A DNA stretch of 64,000 nt from Ectopseudomonas mendocina. Its GTDB lineage: Bacteria; Pseudomonadota; Gammaproteobacteria; Pseudomonadales; Pseudomonadaceae. The notes beneath the pieces are model-generated. The model did no database searches. It worked only from the letters and a program-made list of their open reading frames with translations, and was not told the origin of the DNA. Positions 45,942-57,549 of this stretch are shown here, in pieces; position 1 is the first letter of the stretch, and each line of letters begins with the position of its first letter. Both the position numbers and the translations under genes were made by a program. The stretch is from contig NZ_JADTQG010000001.1 of NCBI RefSeq assembly GCF_016008875.1, forward strand, positions 248,001 to 312,000. Direction: 5' to 3'.

Positions 45942-46478
45942 TTACTGACGCCCCAGTGCCGCGCAGGACGGCTCGTAGTTCTGCTGACAGGCACTCTGGT
46001 ACAGGCGCTGGGCCTGGTCGGGGTCGCGCGACACACCACCTTCGCCGCGGCGATAGAGGTTGCCCAACACATGCTGGGCCATCGGGTTGCCGGCAGCGGC
46101 TGACTGGTTGAGGTACTTGAGCATGTCGCGTTGATTGGCGAACTCCGGCGCATCCCGCCCGGTATAGAGGTAGGCCAGGCTTACTGCCGCCATGGCGTGG
46201 CCCTTGTCGGCGGCCCGCTTCCACCAGTACTCGGCTTGCTTGAGATCCTTTTCCGGCTGGCCGACGAAGTAACTGCTGCCGAGTTGGAACTGGCTGTCCA
46301 GGTCGCCACGTTGGGCCTTTTGGCGCAACTGATCCTGTTCGGTCTCGGTGATGGGCTGTTCGGCCTGCGGCTGGTCGTCGGGCTTGGCGGCGTCAGGCTC
46401 GCGCCCGGCGCATCCTGCCAGCAGCACGAGTGCGAGCAGGGCGGTTGTGGCGTGAAACAGGTTGAATGGACTGGGCAT
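45942..46478 (-). CDS. Sel1-repeat lipoprotein
   Basis: A 178-residue protein. The lipobox LLAGCAG puts the lipidated Cys at residue 23; a Pro/Gln/Glu-rich linker is followed by three Sel1 repeats (GDLDSQFQLGSSYFVG, GHAMAAVSLAYLYTG, GNPMAQHVLGNLYRRGEG). It should sit in a membrane facing the periplasm; no Asp at position +2, so outer membrane is likely. Convergent with the SnoaL gene, 15 bases apart. Role unknown. Confidence 0.85.
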   Translation of the reverse strand: MPSPFNLFHATTALLALVLLAGCAGREPDAAKPDDQPQAEQPITETEQDQLRQKAQRGDLDSQFQLGSSYFVGQPEKDLKQAEYWWKRAADKGHAMAAVSLAYLYTGRDAPEFANQRDMLKYLNQSAAAGNPMAQHVLGNLYRRGEGGVSRDPDQAQRLYQSACQQNYEPSCAALGRQ

Positions 46479-46628
46479 GGCAGTGGCTCCCTGGGCGAAA
46501 AACGAGGCAAGTCGCTGTTAGGCCTGCCCCGGTCACCTTAGTTCGCTCCAGTGCATCTGTGCAGTGTCGACTTCACACCTGCGCCATGAACTGCAATCCT
46601 GAGCGCTGACTTTGCTCACGAGGCAGCC

Positions 46629-47756
46629 ATGAAGATCAGCGCGGATTTCGACAGCGGCAATATCCAGGTCATCGACGCCAGTGACCCGCAGCGTGTGCTG
46701 CTGGCCATGCGGCCGGACCTCAACAGCCATCATTTCCAGTGGTTTCACTTTCAGGTCGATGGCCTGCAGCCAGGCCAGCGTTACGGCTTCAACCTGACCA
46801 ATGCCGAGCAATCGGCTTATAACCGCGCCTGGGACGGTTACCAGGCCGTGGCCAGTTACGACCAGCAGGACTGGTTTCGCGTGCCGACCCGTTTCGAAGA
46901 CGGCCAGCTGCGATTCGAGCTGCAGGCCGAGCACGCGAGCGTGCGCTTTGCCTACTTCGAACCTTACCCGCGAGCGCGGCATGAACGGCTGATCGCTAGG
47001 GCGCTGGAGCGCGGCGCCGAGTTGGTGGCCAGTGGCAGAAGCCTGGAGGGGCGCGATATCCAGCTGCTGCGTATTGGCGGCCAGACAGGCGCTGCGCGCA
47101 AGCTGTGGATCATCGCCCAGCAGCACCCCGGCGAGCATATGGCCGAGTGGTTCATGGAAGGACTGATCGAGCGGCTGCAGAATCCGCAGGATGCCGAAGT
47201 CGCCGCGTTGCTGGCCGAGGCCGATTTCTACCTGGTGCCGAACATGAATCCGGACGGCGCCTATCGTGGTCATCTGCGCACCAACTATGCCGGGCAGGAC
47301 CTCAATCGCGCCTGGCAGTCGGCCAGCTCCGAGCGCAGCCCGGAAGTGTTGTTCGTGCTGCAGCATATGCAGCGCATCGGCGTCGACCTGTTCCTCGATA
47401 TTCACGGCGATGAGGAAATCCCTCATGTGTTCACCGCCGGCTGCGAAGGCAATCCCGGCTACACCCCGCGCCTGGCTGCATTGGAAGAGGACTTCCGCAG
47501 CCGCCTGGTCGGCATCGGCGCTGAGTTTCAGACCCGCTTCGGCTACCCGCGCGATGAGCCAGGGCAGGCCAACCTGACCTTGGCCTGCAACGCGGTGGGC
47601 GAAACCTTCGATTGCCTGTCTTTCACCATCGAGATGCCGTTCAAGGACCACGATGACAGCCCGCAGCCACGCACCGGCTGGAATGGCGCGCGCTCGCAGA
47701 AATTGGGGCAGGACGTGTTGACGGTGCTGGCGCAGATGGTCGGGCGCTTGCGCTGA
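46629..47756 (+). CDS. M14-family metallocarboxypeptidase (CCP/AGBL-like)
   Basis: A 375-residue protein with an N-terminal beta-sandwich (about 1-120) and a carboxypeptidase domain (about 130-370). Zinc ligands lie in AQQHPGEHMAEWFM (HxxE) and DLFLDIHGDEE, and the catalytic Glu is probably in SFTIEMPFKD. It is the 'M14-type cytosolic carboxypeptidase' group related to eukaryotic CCPs. No signal peptide. GAGG precedes the ATG. It may remove C-terminal residues from proteins or peptides; substrate unknown. Confidence 0.88.
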   Translation: MKISADFDSGNIQVIDASDPQRVLLAMRPDLNSHHFQWFHFQVDGLQPGQRYGFNLTNAEQSAYNRAWDGYQAVASYDQQDWFRVPTRFEDGQLRFELQAEHASVRFAYFEPYPRARHERLIARALERGAELVASGRSLEGRDIQLLRIGGQTGAARKLWIIAQQHPGEHMAEWFMEGLIERLQNPQDAEVAALLAEADFYLVPNMNPDGAYRGHLRTNYAGQDLNRAWQSASSERSPEVLFVLQHMQRIGVDLFLDIHGDEEIPHVFTAGCEGNPGYTPRLAALEEDFRSRLVGIGAEFQTRFGYPRDEPGQANLTLACNAVGETFDCLSFTIEMPFKDHDDSPQPRTGWNGARSQKLGQDVLTVLAQMVGRLR

Positions 47757-47818
47757 GGCTGGGCGTGCCGGGCGCGAATGCTGGCGCCCCGTGCAGTGGC
47801 GCGTTGGATTCGTAGGCA

Positions 47819-47844
47819 AAAAAAAGCCCGTCACGAGGACGGGC
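47819..47844 (-). terminator. Terminator of oprD-family gene
   Basis: GCCCGTC / GACGGGC stem with an ACGAG loop; read on the minus strand it ends in a long T run (the A run at 47818-47825). It lies 53 bases after the porin stop. Confidence 0.8.
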
Positions 47845-47897
47845 CTAAAGTGCCGTTAACACACAGGAGTCAATAGGACGTAGTGAAGCGTCCGGTA

Positions 47898-49157
47898 TTA
47901 CAGAATCGACAGCGGATAGTTGATGATCAGACGGTTCTCGTGCAGATCCTGGCCAACGTCGCGGCGGACGTCGGAGTTACGCCAGCGCACGTTCAGGTTC
48001 TTCAGCGTGCCTTCCTGAATGGTGTAGGCCAGCTCGGTCTCACGGCTCCACTCTTCGGCATCGGTACGGCCGCCAGCATGGATATTCGAGCCGCTGGTGT
48101 AGCGGTTCATCAGGGTCAGGCCTGGAATGCCCATGCCGGCGAAGTTGTAGTCGTGACGAACCTGCCAGGAACGCTCTTCCGGACTGTCGAAAGCGGAGAG
48201 GAAGCCATCGTTGACCAGCGAGCCGCCGCTGGCGCCGTCGATGCGCAGGAACTTGGTATCGCCGCTCAGACGCTGGTAGGTGACCTGGAAGGTGTTGTTG
48301 CCCCTCTTGGCCGACAGCGCGCCCTGATACACCTTGTTGTCCAGGTCGCCGGCCTTGGCCGCGCCTTCGTCTTTTCCGTTGAAATAGCCAAGGTTGGCGC
48401 CCAGCACCCAGTCACCGACCGGCTGGCTGTGGGTCAACTGTACGAAGCTCTGCTTGTACACATCTTCCAGGCGGGCGTGCCAGACGCCGACCATGGTGCT
48501 GTTGCCGTTGAAGCGGTATTCACCGCCGCCGAAGTTGAAGTCATCGCCATCCACACCGTTGAACGTCATGTCCTCACGGCTGGCGTCGTGGCGCTGGCTG
48601 TTCTTCCAGAACTGGCCGCCGTACAGGGTGAGGCCGTCGATTTCGCCGGAGGTGAGCTGCGCGCCCTGGAAGGTCTGCGGCAGCGAGCGACCGTCATCGG
48701 CACGCAGGATCGGCAGCACGGCGAACCACTCACCGACTTTCAGTTCGGTCTTGGAAATCTTGGCCTTGGCGGCTACGGCAGTGCGGCCGAAGTCATCAGC
48801 GGCCTGGCCGTCATCGTGGATCGGCATCAGCTGGGTGTTGGCGGCGCCACGGTTGCCGTCCAGCTTGACGCTGTACAGACCGAGCACATCGAGACCGAAG
48901 CCGACGGTGCCCTGGGTGTAGCCGGAGCGGGCGTCGAGGATGAAGCTCTGGGTCCAGCCTTCGGCCTGGCCCTGGCGCTCCCCGCGGATCAAGGGGTCGG
49001 TGCCGTTGAGGTAGTTGCGGTTGAAGTAGTAGTTGCGCAGGCCGAGGGTGACCTTGGCGTCTTCGACAAAGCCGGCAGCGTGCGTGGCAGTCGGCATAAC
49101 CAGGGCCAGAGCCGTGCTGCCAAGCAGGGCCAATGGAATGATGTTGCGTGCGGTCAT
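47898..49157 (-). CDS. OprD-family outer-membrane porin
   Basis: A 419-residue porin with signal peptide (MTARNIIPLALLGSTALALV, cut after THA). The mature start GFVEDAKVTLGLRNYYFNRNY, DARSGYTQGTVGFG and the C-terminal strand ENRLIINYPLSIL match OprD (Opd/Opt) porins of Pseudomonas, which take up amino acids or aromatic acids. The exact member cannot be named by eye. The ATG at 49157 has GGGAG upstream; the adjacent CHMI-family gene could hint at an aromatic acid substrate. Confidence 0.92.
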   Translation of the reverse strand: MTARNIIPLALLGSTALALVMPTATHAAGFVEDAKVTLGLRNYYFNRNYLNGTDPLIRGERQGQAEGWTQSFILDARSGYTQGTVGFGLDVLGLYSVKLDGNRGAANTQLMPIHDDGQAADDFGRTAVAAKAKISKTELKVGEWFAVLPILRADDGRSLPQTFQGAQLTSGEIDGLTLYGGQFWKNSQRHDASREDMTFNGVDGDDFNFGGGEYRFNGNSTMVGVWHARLEDVYKQSFVQLTHSQPVGDWVLGANLGYFNGKDEGAAKAGDLDNKVYQGALSAKRGNNTFQVTYQRLSGDTKFLRIDGASGGSLVNDGFLSAFDSPEERSWQVRHDYNFAGMGIPGLTLMNRYTSGSNIHAGGRTDAEEWSRETELAYTIQEGTLKNLNVRWRNSDVRRDVGQDLHENRLIINYPLSIL

Positions 49158-49641
49158 TATTGTTGTGCTCCCAGTTTTTGAACGAACCATCCCCTGCTGG
49201 CCTGCTCAGGGCCTGCATGAAGGGGAATGCTGTGTTTGCCCCTGTAGAGGGCGAGCGGCCGGCCGAACGCGGCCGGTCATTGCTGGTGGCTGGTATCAGC
49301 CTCCGGCGAATCCGGGTCTATGGCGTCTGGTGGCGATGGATGCCGAGCAGGCGAGGAGCTGCTGTGCTGAGAAAGAGGCGAGGATAGTCATGTTCTGGCC
49401 CTGATTCTTGTTTTTATCTTTGTCATAAGTCGTCATACAACTGGCTGGATTATCGACAGCATTTTTATCGCTTGTCAATGTATGGCAGACGAAAGTCTGA
49501 GTGGTCTACGTCGTCGGTGCCCAGTATAAACGCGATGAGGAACGCTCACGGCCGATAGCAAAGCAGGAAAGGACAGCGGCAGGGTAGTGCTTTTGTTGTG
49601 TGATAACGTATGACAAATTTACTTACATCAAGGACTTATCC
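49158..49641. other. 484-base divergent control region oprD / CHMI
   Basis: No gene recognised. Three copies of the hexamer GTCATA occur: 49422-49427, 49432-49437 (one turn apart) and inverted at 49609-49614 close to the CHMI start. AT-rich stretches at 49405-49480 and 49585-49635 probably hold the two promoters. Confidence 0.45.
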
Positions 49642-50007
49642 ATGCCGCATTGCCTGATCGAAGCTGCACGCGAAGTGAGTGAGCTGATTGCGCCGCAGGA
49701 GCTGGTGCAACTGGTGCATGACCAGGCGGCCGACAGTGGTCTGTTCCAGCCTGGCGAGGTCAAGGTGCGCCTGAGCCTGTATCAGCATCACTGCGTCGGA
49801 GGCGAGCCAGGCCCGTTCGTGCACCTGATCTTCTACGTGCTGGCTGGCCGCAGCGATGACGACAAACGGGCGCTGTCGCGGCGTATCGTACGCGCACTGG
49901 TGCAACGCCTACCGCAGGTGCCGGCGATTTCCATGGATGTGCGCGATATCCGGCGAGGTGTTCAGCAATCGGCGCAACTGCCTGGACGATTAATCCGTCT
50001 CCAGTAG
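49642..50007 (+). CDS. 5-carboxymethyl-2-hydroxymuconate isomerase family protein
   Basis: A 121-residue member of the CHMI family (HpaF): it starts [11 protein letters not shown], so Pro2 is the likely catalytic base as in the tautomerase superfamily, and continues with [23 protein letters not shown] and [13 protein letters not shown]. HpaF isomerises a homoprotocatechuate breakdown product, but no other hpa genes are here, so the true substrate is open. The end overlaps the convergent soxR by 18 bases. Confidence 0.8.
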   Translation: MPHCLIEAAREVSELIAPQELVQLVHDQAADSGLFQPGEVKVRLSLYQHHCVGGEPGPFVHLIFYVLAGRSDDDKRALSRRIVRALVQRLPQVPAISMDVRDIRRGVQQSAQLPGRLIRLQ

Positions 50008-50448
50008 GCGTGCGCCAGCGCCCTGCGCACCAAGTTCGTCCCCGGGGTTGCGCAATGGGCAGTCCTGCATCGACAGGCAACCGCAACCGATGCAGCCGGT
50101 GAGCTGGTCGCGCAACTGTGTCATCTGTTCGATGCGGGCATCCAGGTCACGTTGCCATTGTGCCGACAGTAGTTGCCAGTCTGCGGCCGTGGGCATGTGG
50201 TCGCAGGGCAGGGTGGCCAGCGCGGCAGCAATATCGGCCAGCGGAATGCCCAGGCGCTGCGCCACCTTGATGATCGCCACGCGGCGCAGCACATCACGCC
50301 GATAACGCCGCTGATTGCCGGCATTGCGCTGGCTGTGGATCAGCCCCTTGGTTTCGTAGAAATGCAGCGTGGAAATCGCCACGCCGCTGCGCTCGGCAAC
50401 CTGGCCGACGCTCAGCGGGCGTTCGTGGAAGGCGCGATGCATGTCCAT
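49990..50448 (-). CDS. soxR: Redox-sensitive regulator SoxR
   Basis: A 152-residue MerR-family protein. The MerR HTH is at about 10-60 ([20 protein letters not shown]), followed by a dimerisation helix, and the [2Fe-2S] ligands are four cysteines in [12 protein letters not shown] near 118-129. In Pseudomonas SoxR responds to redox-cycling drugs such as phenazines. It is divergent from an FMN reductase gene with a near-perfect SoxR box between. Confidence 0.96.
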   Translation of the reverse strand: MDMHRAFHERPLSVGQVAERSGVAISTLHFYETKGLIHSQRNAGNQRRYRRDVLRRVAIIKVAQRLGIPLADIAAALATLPCDHMPTAADWQLLSAQWQRDLDARIEQMTQLRDQLTGCIGCGCLSMQDCPLRNPGDELGAQGAGARLLETD

Positions 50449-50464
50449 GACAAATTCCTGTTGA

Positions 50465-50482
50465 CCTCAAGTTAGGTTGAGG
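50465..50482. promoter_or_regulatory. SoxR box
   Basis: CCTCAAGTTAGGTTGAGG, which differs from the classical CCTCAAGTTAACTTGAGG at two central bases. It lies 16 bases before the soxR start and 44 bases before the reductase start. Confidence 0.9.
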
Positions 50483-50526
50483 TTTTACCCTCGCAGGCCT
50501 TGATAGACAACCCCGAGGGCATTTCC

Positions 50527-51105
50527 ATGCAGGACCGCATTCGTCTGGTACTGATTTACGGCAGCGTGCGTGAAGAGCGCTTCTGCGACCAGGTGGTGGC
50601 CTGGGCGCGTGAGCAGATCGAGCAGCGCAGCGAATTCGAGCTGAGCCTGGTCGATCCGGCCGTGATGTTCCGCCAGCCAGGTGAAGCACAGGCGGTTGCC
50701 GAGCAACGCCATCAGTCGCTGCAGCATCTGCTGCGCGCCGATGCCTTTCTGATCGTCACCCCCGAGTACAACCACGGCTATCCGGCGGCGCTCAAGCAAT
50801 TCATCGACGAGGTGCCGGCATCCTGGGAAGCACGGCCGGTGGGGTTCGTCAGTTATGGCGGGGTGTCAGGCGGGCTGCGTGCGGTAGAGCAATTGCGCCA
50901 GGTGCTGGCGGAGTTGCATGCCATGACGGTGCGCGGCTCGGTGAGCTTCACCAATGCCTGGGAACAGTTCGACGATCAGGGGCGGTTGAGCGAGCCACGG
51001 CGGGCCAACTCGGCGTTGGCGCATACGTTGGTGCAACTGAACTGGTGGGCACAGACGCTGCGTGCTGGGCGCGAGCGGGTGCCTTACGAGCGGATCAGGG
51101 GGTAA
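50527..51105 (+). CDS. NADPH-dependent FMN reductase family protein
   Basis: A 192-residue flavodoxin-like reductase. The FMN phosphate loop IYGSVREERFCDQV is at 9-22 and VTPEYNHGYPAALKQFIDEV at about 76-95. Such enzymes reduce quinones, chromate or free FMN. The ATG at 50527 has GAGGG seven bases upstream. A SoxR box in front indicates induction by redox-active compounds. A partial copy of its last 60 bases lies downstream at 51201-51260. Confidence 0.9.
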   Translation: MQDRIRLVLIYGSVREERFCDQVVAWAREQIEQRSEFELSLVDPAVMFRQPGEAQAVAEQRHQSLQHLLRADAFLIVTPEYNHGYPAALKQFIDEVPASWEARPVGFVSYGGVSGGLRAVEQLRQVLAELHAMTVRGSVSFTNAWEQFDDQGRLSEPRRANSALAHTLVQLNWWAQTLRAGRERVPYERIRG

Positions 51106-51132
51106 TAGCGCGACGTAGCGCGGATGGCTACT

Positions 51133-51186
51133 CGTAGGGCGGGTGCAACCCGCCAGAGCAATGTGGCGGACTTCACCCGCCCTACG
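51133..51186. repeat. GTAGGGCGGGTG-type repeat pair (copy 2)
   Basis: CGTAGGGCGGGTGCAACCCG faces CTTCACCCGCCCTACG. It lies between the reductase stop and the duplicated 3' tail. Confidence 0.85.
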
Positions 51187-51200
51187 AAGTGGAGCAGCGG

Positions 51201-51260
51201 GGCACAGACCCTGCGTGCCGGACGCGAGCGTGCGTCATACGAGCGAATCAGGGGGTAATA
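51201..51260 (+). pseudogene. Duplicated 3' end of the FMN reductase gene
   Basis: 60 bases that match the gene's own end (51048-51107) at 52 of 60 positions. It still reads AQTLRAGRERASYERIRG and a stop. Both copies are followed by a GTAGC(C/G)CGGATG sequence. It is a non-functional fragment, apparently from a tandem duplication that included a repeat element. Confidence 0.8.
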
Positions 51261-51264
51261 ACAA

Positions 51265-51324
51265 CGTAGCCCGGATGCAATCCGGGAGCTTTTGAGGGCA
51301 TCCCCGGATTGCATCCGGGCTACG
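51265..51324. repeat. GTAGCCCGGATG-type REP pair (copy 6)
   Basis: CGTAGCCCGGATGCAATCCG and the facing half ending CCGGGCTACG. It is followed after five bases by a pair of a different family. Confidence 0.87.
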
Positions 51325-51329
51325 AAGCT

Positions 51330-51404
51330 TTCGCGGACAAGTCCGCTCCCACAAATCCAGCGACTCTATCTCGCTGCTTCTGTGGGAGCGGACTTGTCCG
51401 CGAA
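51330..51404. repeat. GGGAGCGGACTTGTCCGCGA-type repeat pair (copy 3)
   Basis: TTCGCGGACAAGTCCGCTCC and the facing GGGAGCGGACTTGTCCGCGA, separated by ~30 bases. Confidence 0.87.
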
Positions 51405-51435
51405 TGGCTGCATCTGTCGGAAGGGCTTCAGCCTA

Positions 51436-51483
51436 TAGGGCGGATCAACCCGCCAGATCGCGCGGCGGGTTTCACCCGCCCTA
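51436..51483. repeat. GTAGGGCGGGTG-type repeat pair (copy 3)
   Basis: TAGGGCGGATCAACCCGCC faces GGCGGGTTTCACCCGCCCTA. It is the fourth palindromic pair in the 446 bases between the reductase and gcvT; the last ~60 bases contain a CCCATACATGGGAGAGGGG hairpin. Confidence 0.82.
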
Positions 51484-51551
51484 CGTACCTTGCCCTCAAC
51501 ACCTTTCCCATACATGGGAGAGGGGAGCGGGCAGCCAGGCTGCGCCGCGAA

Positions 51552-52676
51552 TCAGCCGCGGTAGTAGCGCTGCGGCACGAACGGGGTCTTGGCCACTTTC
51601 ATCGCAACGCGCTTGCCGCGCACCACGGCCCAGACGTCGCTGTCGATGGCGATGTGGCTGGCATTGACGTAACCCATGGCCACCGGTGCGCCGAGGGTCG
51701 GGCCGAAGCCGCCGCTGCATACCTGGCCGATCACGGTGCCGTCGGCATCGACGATTTCCGCACCTTCACGCACCGGTACACGTTCCTGCGGCAGTAGGCC
51801 GACGCGCTTGCGGGCCACGCCTTTCTGCTGTTGCTCGAACACGCGTTCGGCGCCCGGGAAGTTGCCGGCACGCTCGCCATCAGCGCGGCGCACCTTGGAG
51901 ACGGCCCACAGCAGGCTGGCCTCGATCGGCGTGGTGGCGCTGCTCATATCGTGGCCGTACAGGCACAGGCCGGCTTCCAGGCGCAGCGAGTCACGCGCGC
52001 CGAGGCCGATGGCCTCGACTTCGGCTTCGGCCAGCAGGCTGCGAGCCAGGGCTTCGGCCTGGTCGACGACGACGGAAATCTCGAAACCGTCTTCGCCGGT
52101 GTAGCCGCTGCGGCTGACGATGCATTCGCTGCCCAGCAGGCGTACGCGGGCGACCTGCATGAACGTCATCTTGCTTACTTCCGGCGCCAGGCGGGCCAGC
52201 ACGTCGACCGCTTTCGGCCCTTGCAGGGCGAGCAGGGCGCGCTCCTCGAACAGGCACTCGATCTGGCACTGCTCGCCGATGTGCTTCTTCAGGTGAGCCA
52301 GATCCTGATCCTTGCAGGCGGCGTTGACCACCAGGTACAGGGTGTCGTCACCCAGGTTGGCGACCATCAGGTCGTCGAGGATGCCGCCTTGGGCGTCGGT
52401 GAACATGGCGTAGCGCTGTGTACCCAGCGGCAGGTCGATGATGTCCACCGGCACCAGGGTTTCCAGGGCACGTGCGGCGTTCTCGCCACGCAGCAGGATC
52501 TGGCCCATGTGCGAGACGTCGAACAGGCCGGCGGCCTCACGGGTGTGCAGGTGTTCCTTCATCACACCCAGCGGGTACTGCACGGGCATGTCATAGCCGG
52601 CGAAGGGCACCATGCGCGCGCCGAGTTCGAGGTGCAGGGCGTGCAGCGGAGTCTTGGCGAGAGTTTCAGTGGTCAT
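51552..52676 (-). CDS. gcvT: Glycine cleavage T-protein (aminomethyltransferase)
   Basis: A 374-residue tetrahydrofolate-dependent enzyme: it takes the aminomethyl group from GcvH and releases ammonia and methylene-THF. The start TPLHALHLELGARMVPFAGY and SRSGYTGEDGFEI, GLGARDSLRLEAGLCLYG are typical. It is the last gene of gcvH-gcvP-glyA-gcvT, 69 bases after glyA. In P. aeruginosa the serine dehydratase sdaA sits between glyA2 and gcvT2; it is absent here. Confidence 0.96.
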   Translation of the reverse strand: MTTETLAKTPLHALHLELGARMVPFAGYDMPVQYPLGVMKEHLHTREAAGLFDVSHMGQILLRGENAARALETLVPVDIIDLPLGTQRYAMFTDAQGGILDDLMVANLGDDTLYLVVNAACKDQDLAHLKKHIGEQCQIECLFEERALLALQGPKAVDVLARLAPEVSKMTFMQVARVRLLGSECIVSRSGYTGEDGFEISVVVDQAEALARSLLAEAEVEAIGLGARDSLRLEAGLCLYGHDMSSATTPIEASLLWAVSKVRRADGERAGNFPGAERVFEQQQKGVARKRVGLLPQERVPVREGAEIVDADGTVIGQVCSGGFGPTLGAPVAMGYVNASHIAIDSDVWAVVRGKRVAMKVAKTPFVPQRYYRG

Positions 52677-52745
52677 GTCGATTTCCTGTTGGGTGCGCTG
52701 TGCGCACCGGTGGGGGCCGCTGTGCGGCCCGTTGTACGTCGGGTG

Positions 52746-53999
52746 TCAGTCAGCGTAGACCGGAAAGGTGGCGCAGAGGTCGGCGACCTGGCCGCGCACG
52801 CGCTCGATCACCGCCGGGTTTTCCAGGTCGTCGAGGATGTCGCAGATCCAGCCGGCCAGGGTGCGGCATTCGCCTTCCTTGAAGCCGCGAGTGGTCACCG
52901 CCGGGGTGCCGATACGTATGCCGGAAGTGACGAACGGCGACTGCGGGTCGTTCGGCACGGCGTTCTTGTTCACCGTGATGTGGGCATCGCCCAGCGCCGC
53001 GTCGGCCGCCTTGCCGGTCAGGCCCTGCTTGACCAGACTGATCAGCATCAGGTGGTTGTCGGTACCGCCGGAGACCACGTCATAGCCGCGCTCGACGAAC
53101 ACCTCGGCCATGGCGCGGGCGTTGTCGATCACCTGCTGCTGGTAGGTCTTGAAGCCCGGCTCCAGTGCTTCCTTGAAGCACACCGCCTTGGCCGCGATGA
53201 CGTGCATCAGCGGGCCGCCCTGGGCGCCGGGGAACACGGCGGAGTTGAGCTTCTTCTCGATCTCTTCATTGGCCTTGGCCAGGATCAGACCGCCACGCGG
53301 GCCACGCAGGGTCTTGTGCGTGGTGGTGGTGACCACGTCGGCGAACGGCACCGGGTTCGGGTACAGGCCGGCGGCGACCAGGCCGGCGACGTGGGCCATG
53401 TCGACGAACAGCAGCGCGCCGACCTTGTCGGCGATGGCGCGGAAACGCGGGAAGTCCAGCACGCGCGAGTAGGCCGAGAAGCCGGCGACGATCATCTTTG
53501 GCTTGTGCTCGACGGCCAGGCGCTCGACTTCGTCGTAATCGATCAGGCCGTTCTCGTCGATGCCGTACTGCACAGCGTTGTACAGCTTGCCCGAGGACGA
53601 CACCTTGGCGCCGTGGGTCAGGTGGCCGCCATGTGCCAGGCTCATGCCGAGGATGGTGTCGCCCGCGCTCAGCAGTGCGAGGTACACGGCGCTGTTGGCC
53701 GAGGAACCGGAGTGCGGCTGGACGTTGGCGTAGCCGGCGCCGAACAGCTGCTTGGCGCGCTCGATGGCCAGTGCCTCGACCTTGTCCACATGCTCGCAAC
53801 CACCGTAGTAGCGCTTGCCCGGATAGCCCTCGGCGTACTTGTTGGTCAGGCCGCTGCCTTGCGCTTGCATCACGCGCTGGCTGCAGTAATTCTCCGAGGC
53901 GATCAGCTCGATATGGTCTTCCTGGCGCTGTTCTTCGGCCTGGATCGCCGCGAGCAAGGCGTCGTCATAGCCCTGCAGTTGGTCATGCTTGCTGAACAT
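52746..53999 (-). CDS. glyA: Serine hydroxymethyltransferase GlyA
   Basis: A 417-residue PLP enzyme interconverting serine and glycine with THF. The PLP lysine is Lys229 in [14 protein letters not shown], the same number as in E. coli, and [17 protein letters not shown] is at the N-terminus. In this operon it would turn the methylene-THF and glycine from the cleavage system into serine. The ATG at 53999 gives the normal start [12 protein letters not shown]; a GAGGGCCTCACC lies before it. A REP pair separates it from gcvP. Confidence 0.97.
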   Translation of the reverse strand: MFSKHDQLQGYDDALLAAIQAEEQRQEDHIELIASENYCSQRVMQAQGSGLTNKYAEGYPGKRYYGGCEHVDKVEALAIERAKQLFGAGYANVQPHSGSSANSAVYLALLSAGDTILGMSLAHGGHLTHGAKVSSSGKLYNAVQYGIDENGLIDYDEVERLAVEHKPKMIVAGFSAYSRVLDFPRFRAIADKVGALLFVDMAHVAGLVAAGLYPNPVPFADVVTTTTHKTLRGPRGGLILAKANEEIEKKLNSAVFPGAQGGPLMHVIAAKAVCFKEALEPGFKTYQQQVIDNARAMAEVFVERGYDVVSGGTDNHLMLISLVKQGLTGKAADAALGDAHITVNKNAVPNDPQSPFVTSGIRIGTPAVTTRGFKEGECRTLAGWICDILDDLENPAVIERVRGQVADLCATFPVYAD

Positions 54000-54079
54000 G
54001 GTGAGGCCCTCTTTATCGTTTTTCTCGGGATGCATTCGGCCCGCCCCGGTGAGGGGGAGCCGAAAGAAATTGGGTGGAT

Positions 54080-54137
54080 GTAGCCCGGATGCAATCCGGG
54101 GAAGCTGTCGAAAGCCCCCGGATTTCATCCGGGCTAC
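54080..54137. repeat. GTAGCCCGGATG-type REP pair (copy 7), intra-operonic
   Basis: GTAGCCCGGATGCAATCCGG and a facing half ending CCGGGCTAC, in the 148-base gap between gcvP and glyA. As a stem-loop in the message it may protect the upstream gcvHP part or cause differential expression. Confidence 0.87.
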
Positions 54138-54147
54138 GGGCTGGCGC

Positions 54148-57000
<2,853 letters not shown>

Positions 57001-57009
57001 GGCGGTCAC

Positions 57010-57393
57010 TCAGGCGTCGGCATTGGCGTTCAACAGACGATCATAGCCGGCCTTGTCCAGTAGGTCGGCCAGCACGGCGTTGTCGGCCAGGCGCATACGG
57101 AAGAACCATGCCTTGTCCAGCGGCGATTCGTTGACCAGCTCCGGGCTGCCTTCCAGGTCAGCGTTGATTTCGACGATCTCGCCGTCCAGCGGCATGACGA
57201 TGTTGCTGGCGGCCTTGACCGACTCCAGCACGGCCACTTCCTCGCCCTGGGCGTAGGACTTGGCTTCCGGCAGTTGCACATACACCACGTCGCCGAGCGC
57301 GTCCTGGGCGTAATGGGTGATGCCGACGGTAACCAGACCATCGTTGTCCAGACGCAGCCATTCGTGATCGGCGGTGAAACGCAACTCGCTCAT
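57010..57393 (-). CDS. gcvH: Glycine cleavage H-protein
   Basis: A 127-residue lipoyl carrier. The lipoylated lysine is Lys60 in AVLESVKAASN. It shuttles the aminomethyl group between GcvP, GcvT and the lipoamide dehydrogenase. It is the first gene of the operon, with a sigma-54 promoter 60 bases upstream and enhancer-like GcsR sites beyond. Confidence 0.97.
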   Translation of the reverse strand: MSELRFTADHEWLRLDNDGLVTVGITHYAQDALGDVVYVQLPEAKSYAQGEEVAVLESVKAASNIVMPLDGEIVEINADLEGSPELVNESPLDKAWFFRMRLADNAVLADLLDKAGYDRLLNANADA

Positions 57394-57452
57394 GTCAACT
57401 CCTCAGAGGTAAAGGTGTCCGCTTCTAGGTGGCGGGCAGGTTTGGAGGTGAT

Positions 57453-57468
57453 TGCAATGTGAGTGCCA
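57453..57468 (-). promoter_or_regulatory. Sigma-54 promoter of the gcv operon
   Basis: Read on the minus strand: TGGCAC-N5-TTGCA, with the -24 GG and -12 GC at the right spacing, a near-consensus RpoN promoter. It lies 60 bases upstream of the gcvH start. The P. aeruginosa gcvH2 operon is RpoN-dependent and activated by GcsR, which supports the call. Confidence 0.88.
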
Positions 57469-57531
57469 ATGAAAAAAATATCAATTAAATCAATAAGTTA
57501 GTGGTGTTTTTTATATTCCTTGATTGGGGGC

Positions 57532-57549
57532 TGGAACGATATCGCTACG
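57532..57549. promoter_or_regulatory. Candidate GcsR enhancer site
   Basis: TGGAACG-ATAT-CGCTACG, 18 bases. The published GcsR site is, from memory, TGTAACG-N4-CGTTCCG; read in reverse this one matches at most positions of both half-sites. It lies ~65 bases upstream of the -24 element, a suitable enhancer position. A weaker second copy, ending in CGTTACG, is at about 57616-57633. Confidence 0.6.

Noticed and set aside
51106..51551. The array of palindromes near 51.1-51.5 kb as a CRISPR
   Set aside because: Units belong to different families, are inverted pairs rather than direct repeats, have unequal spacing and no cas genes nearby.
51831..54083. A 750-residue open frame antisense to gcvT and glyA
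   Set aside because: Same artefact of high-GC third positions; the minus-strand genes have intact active sites.
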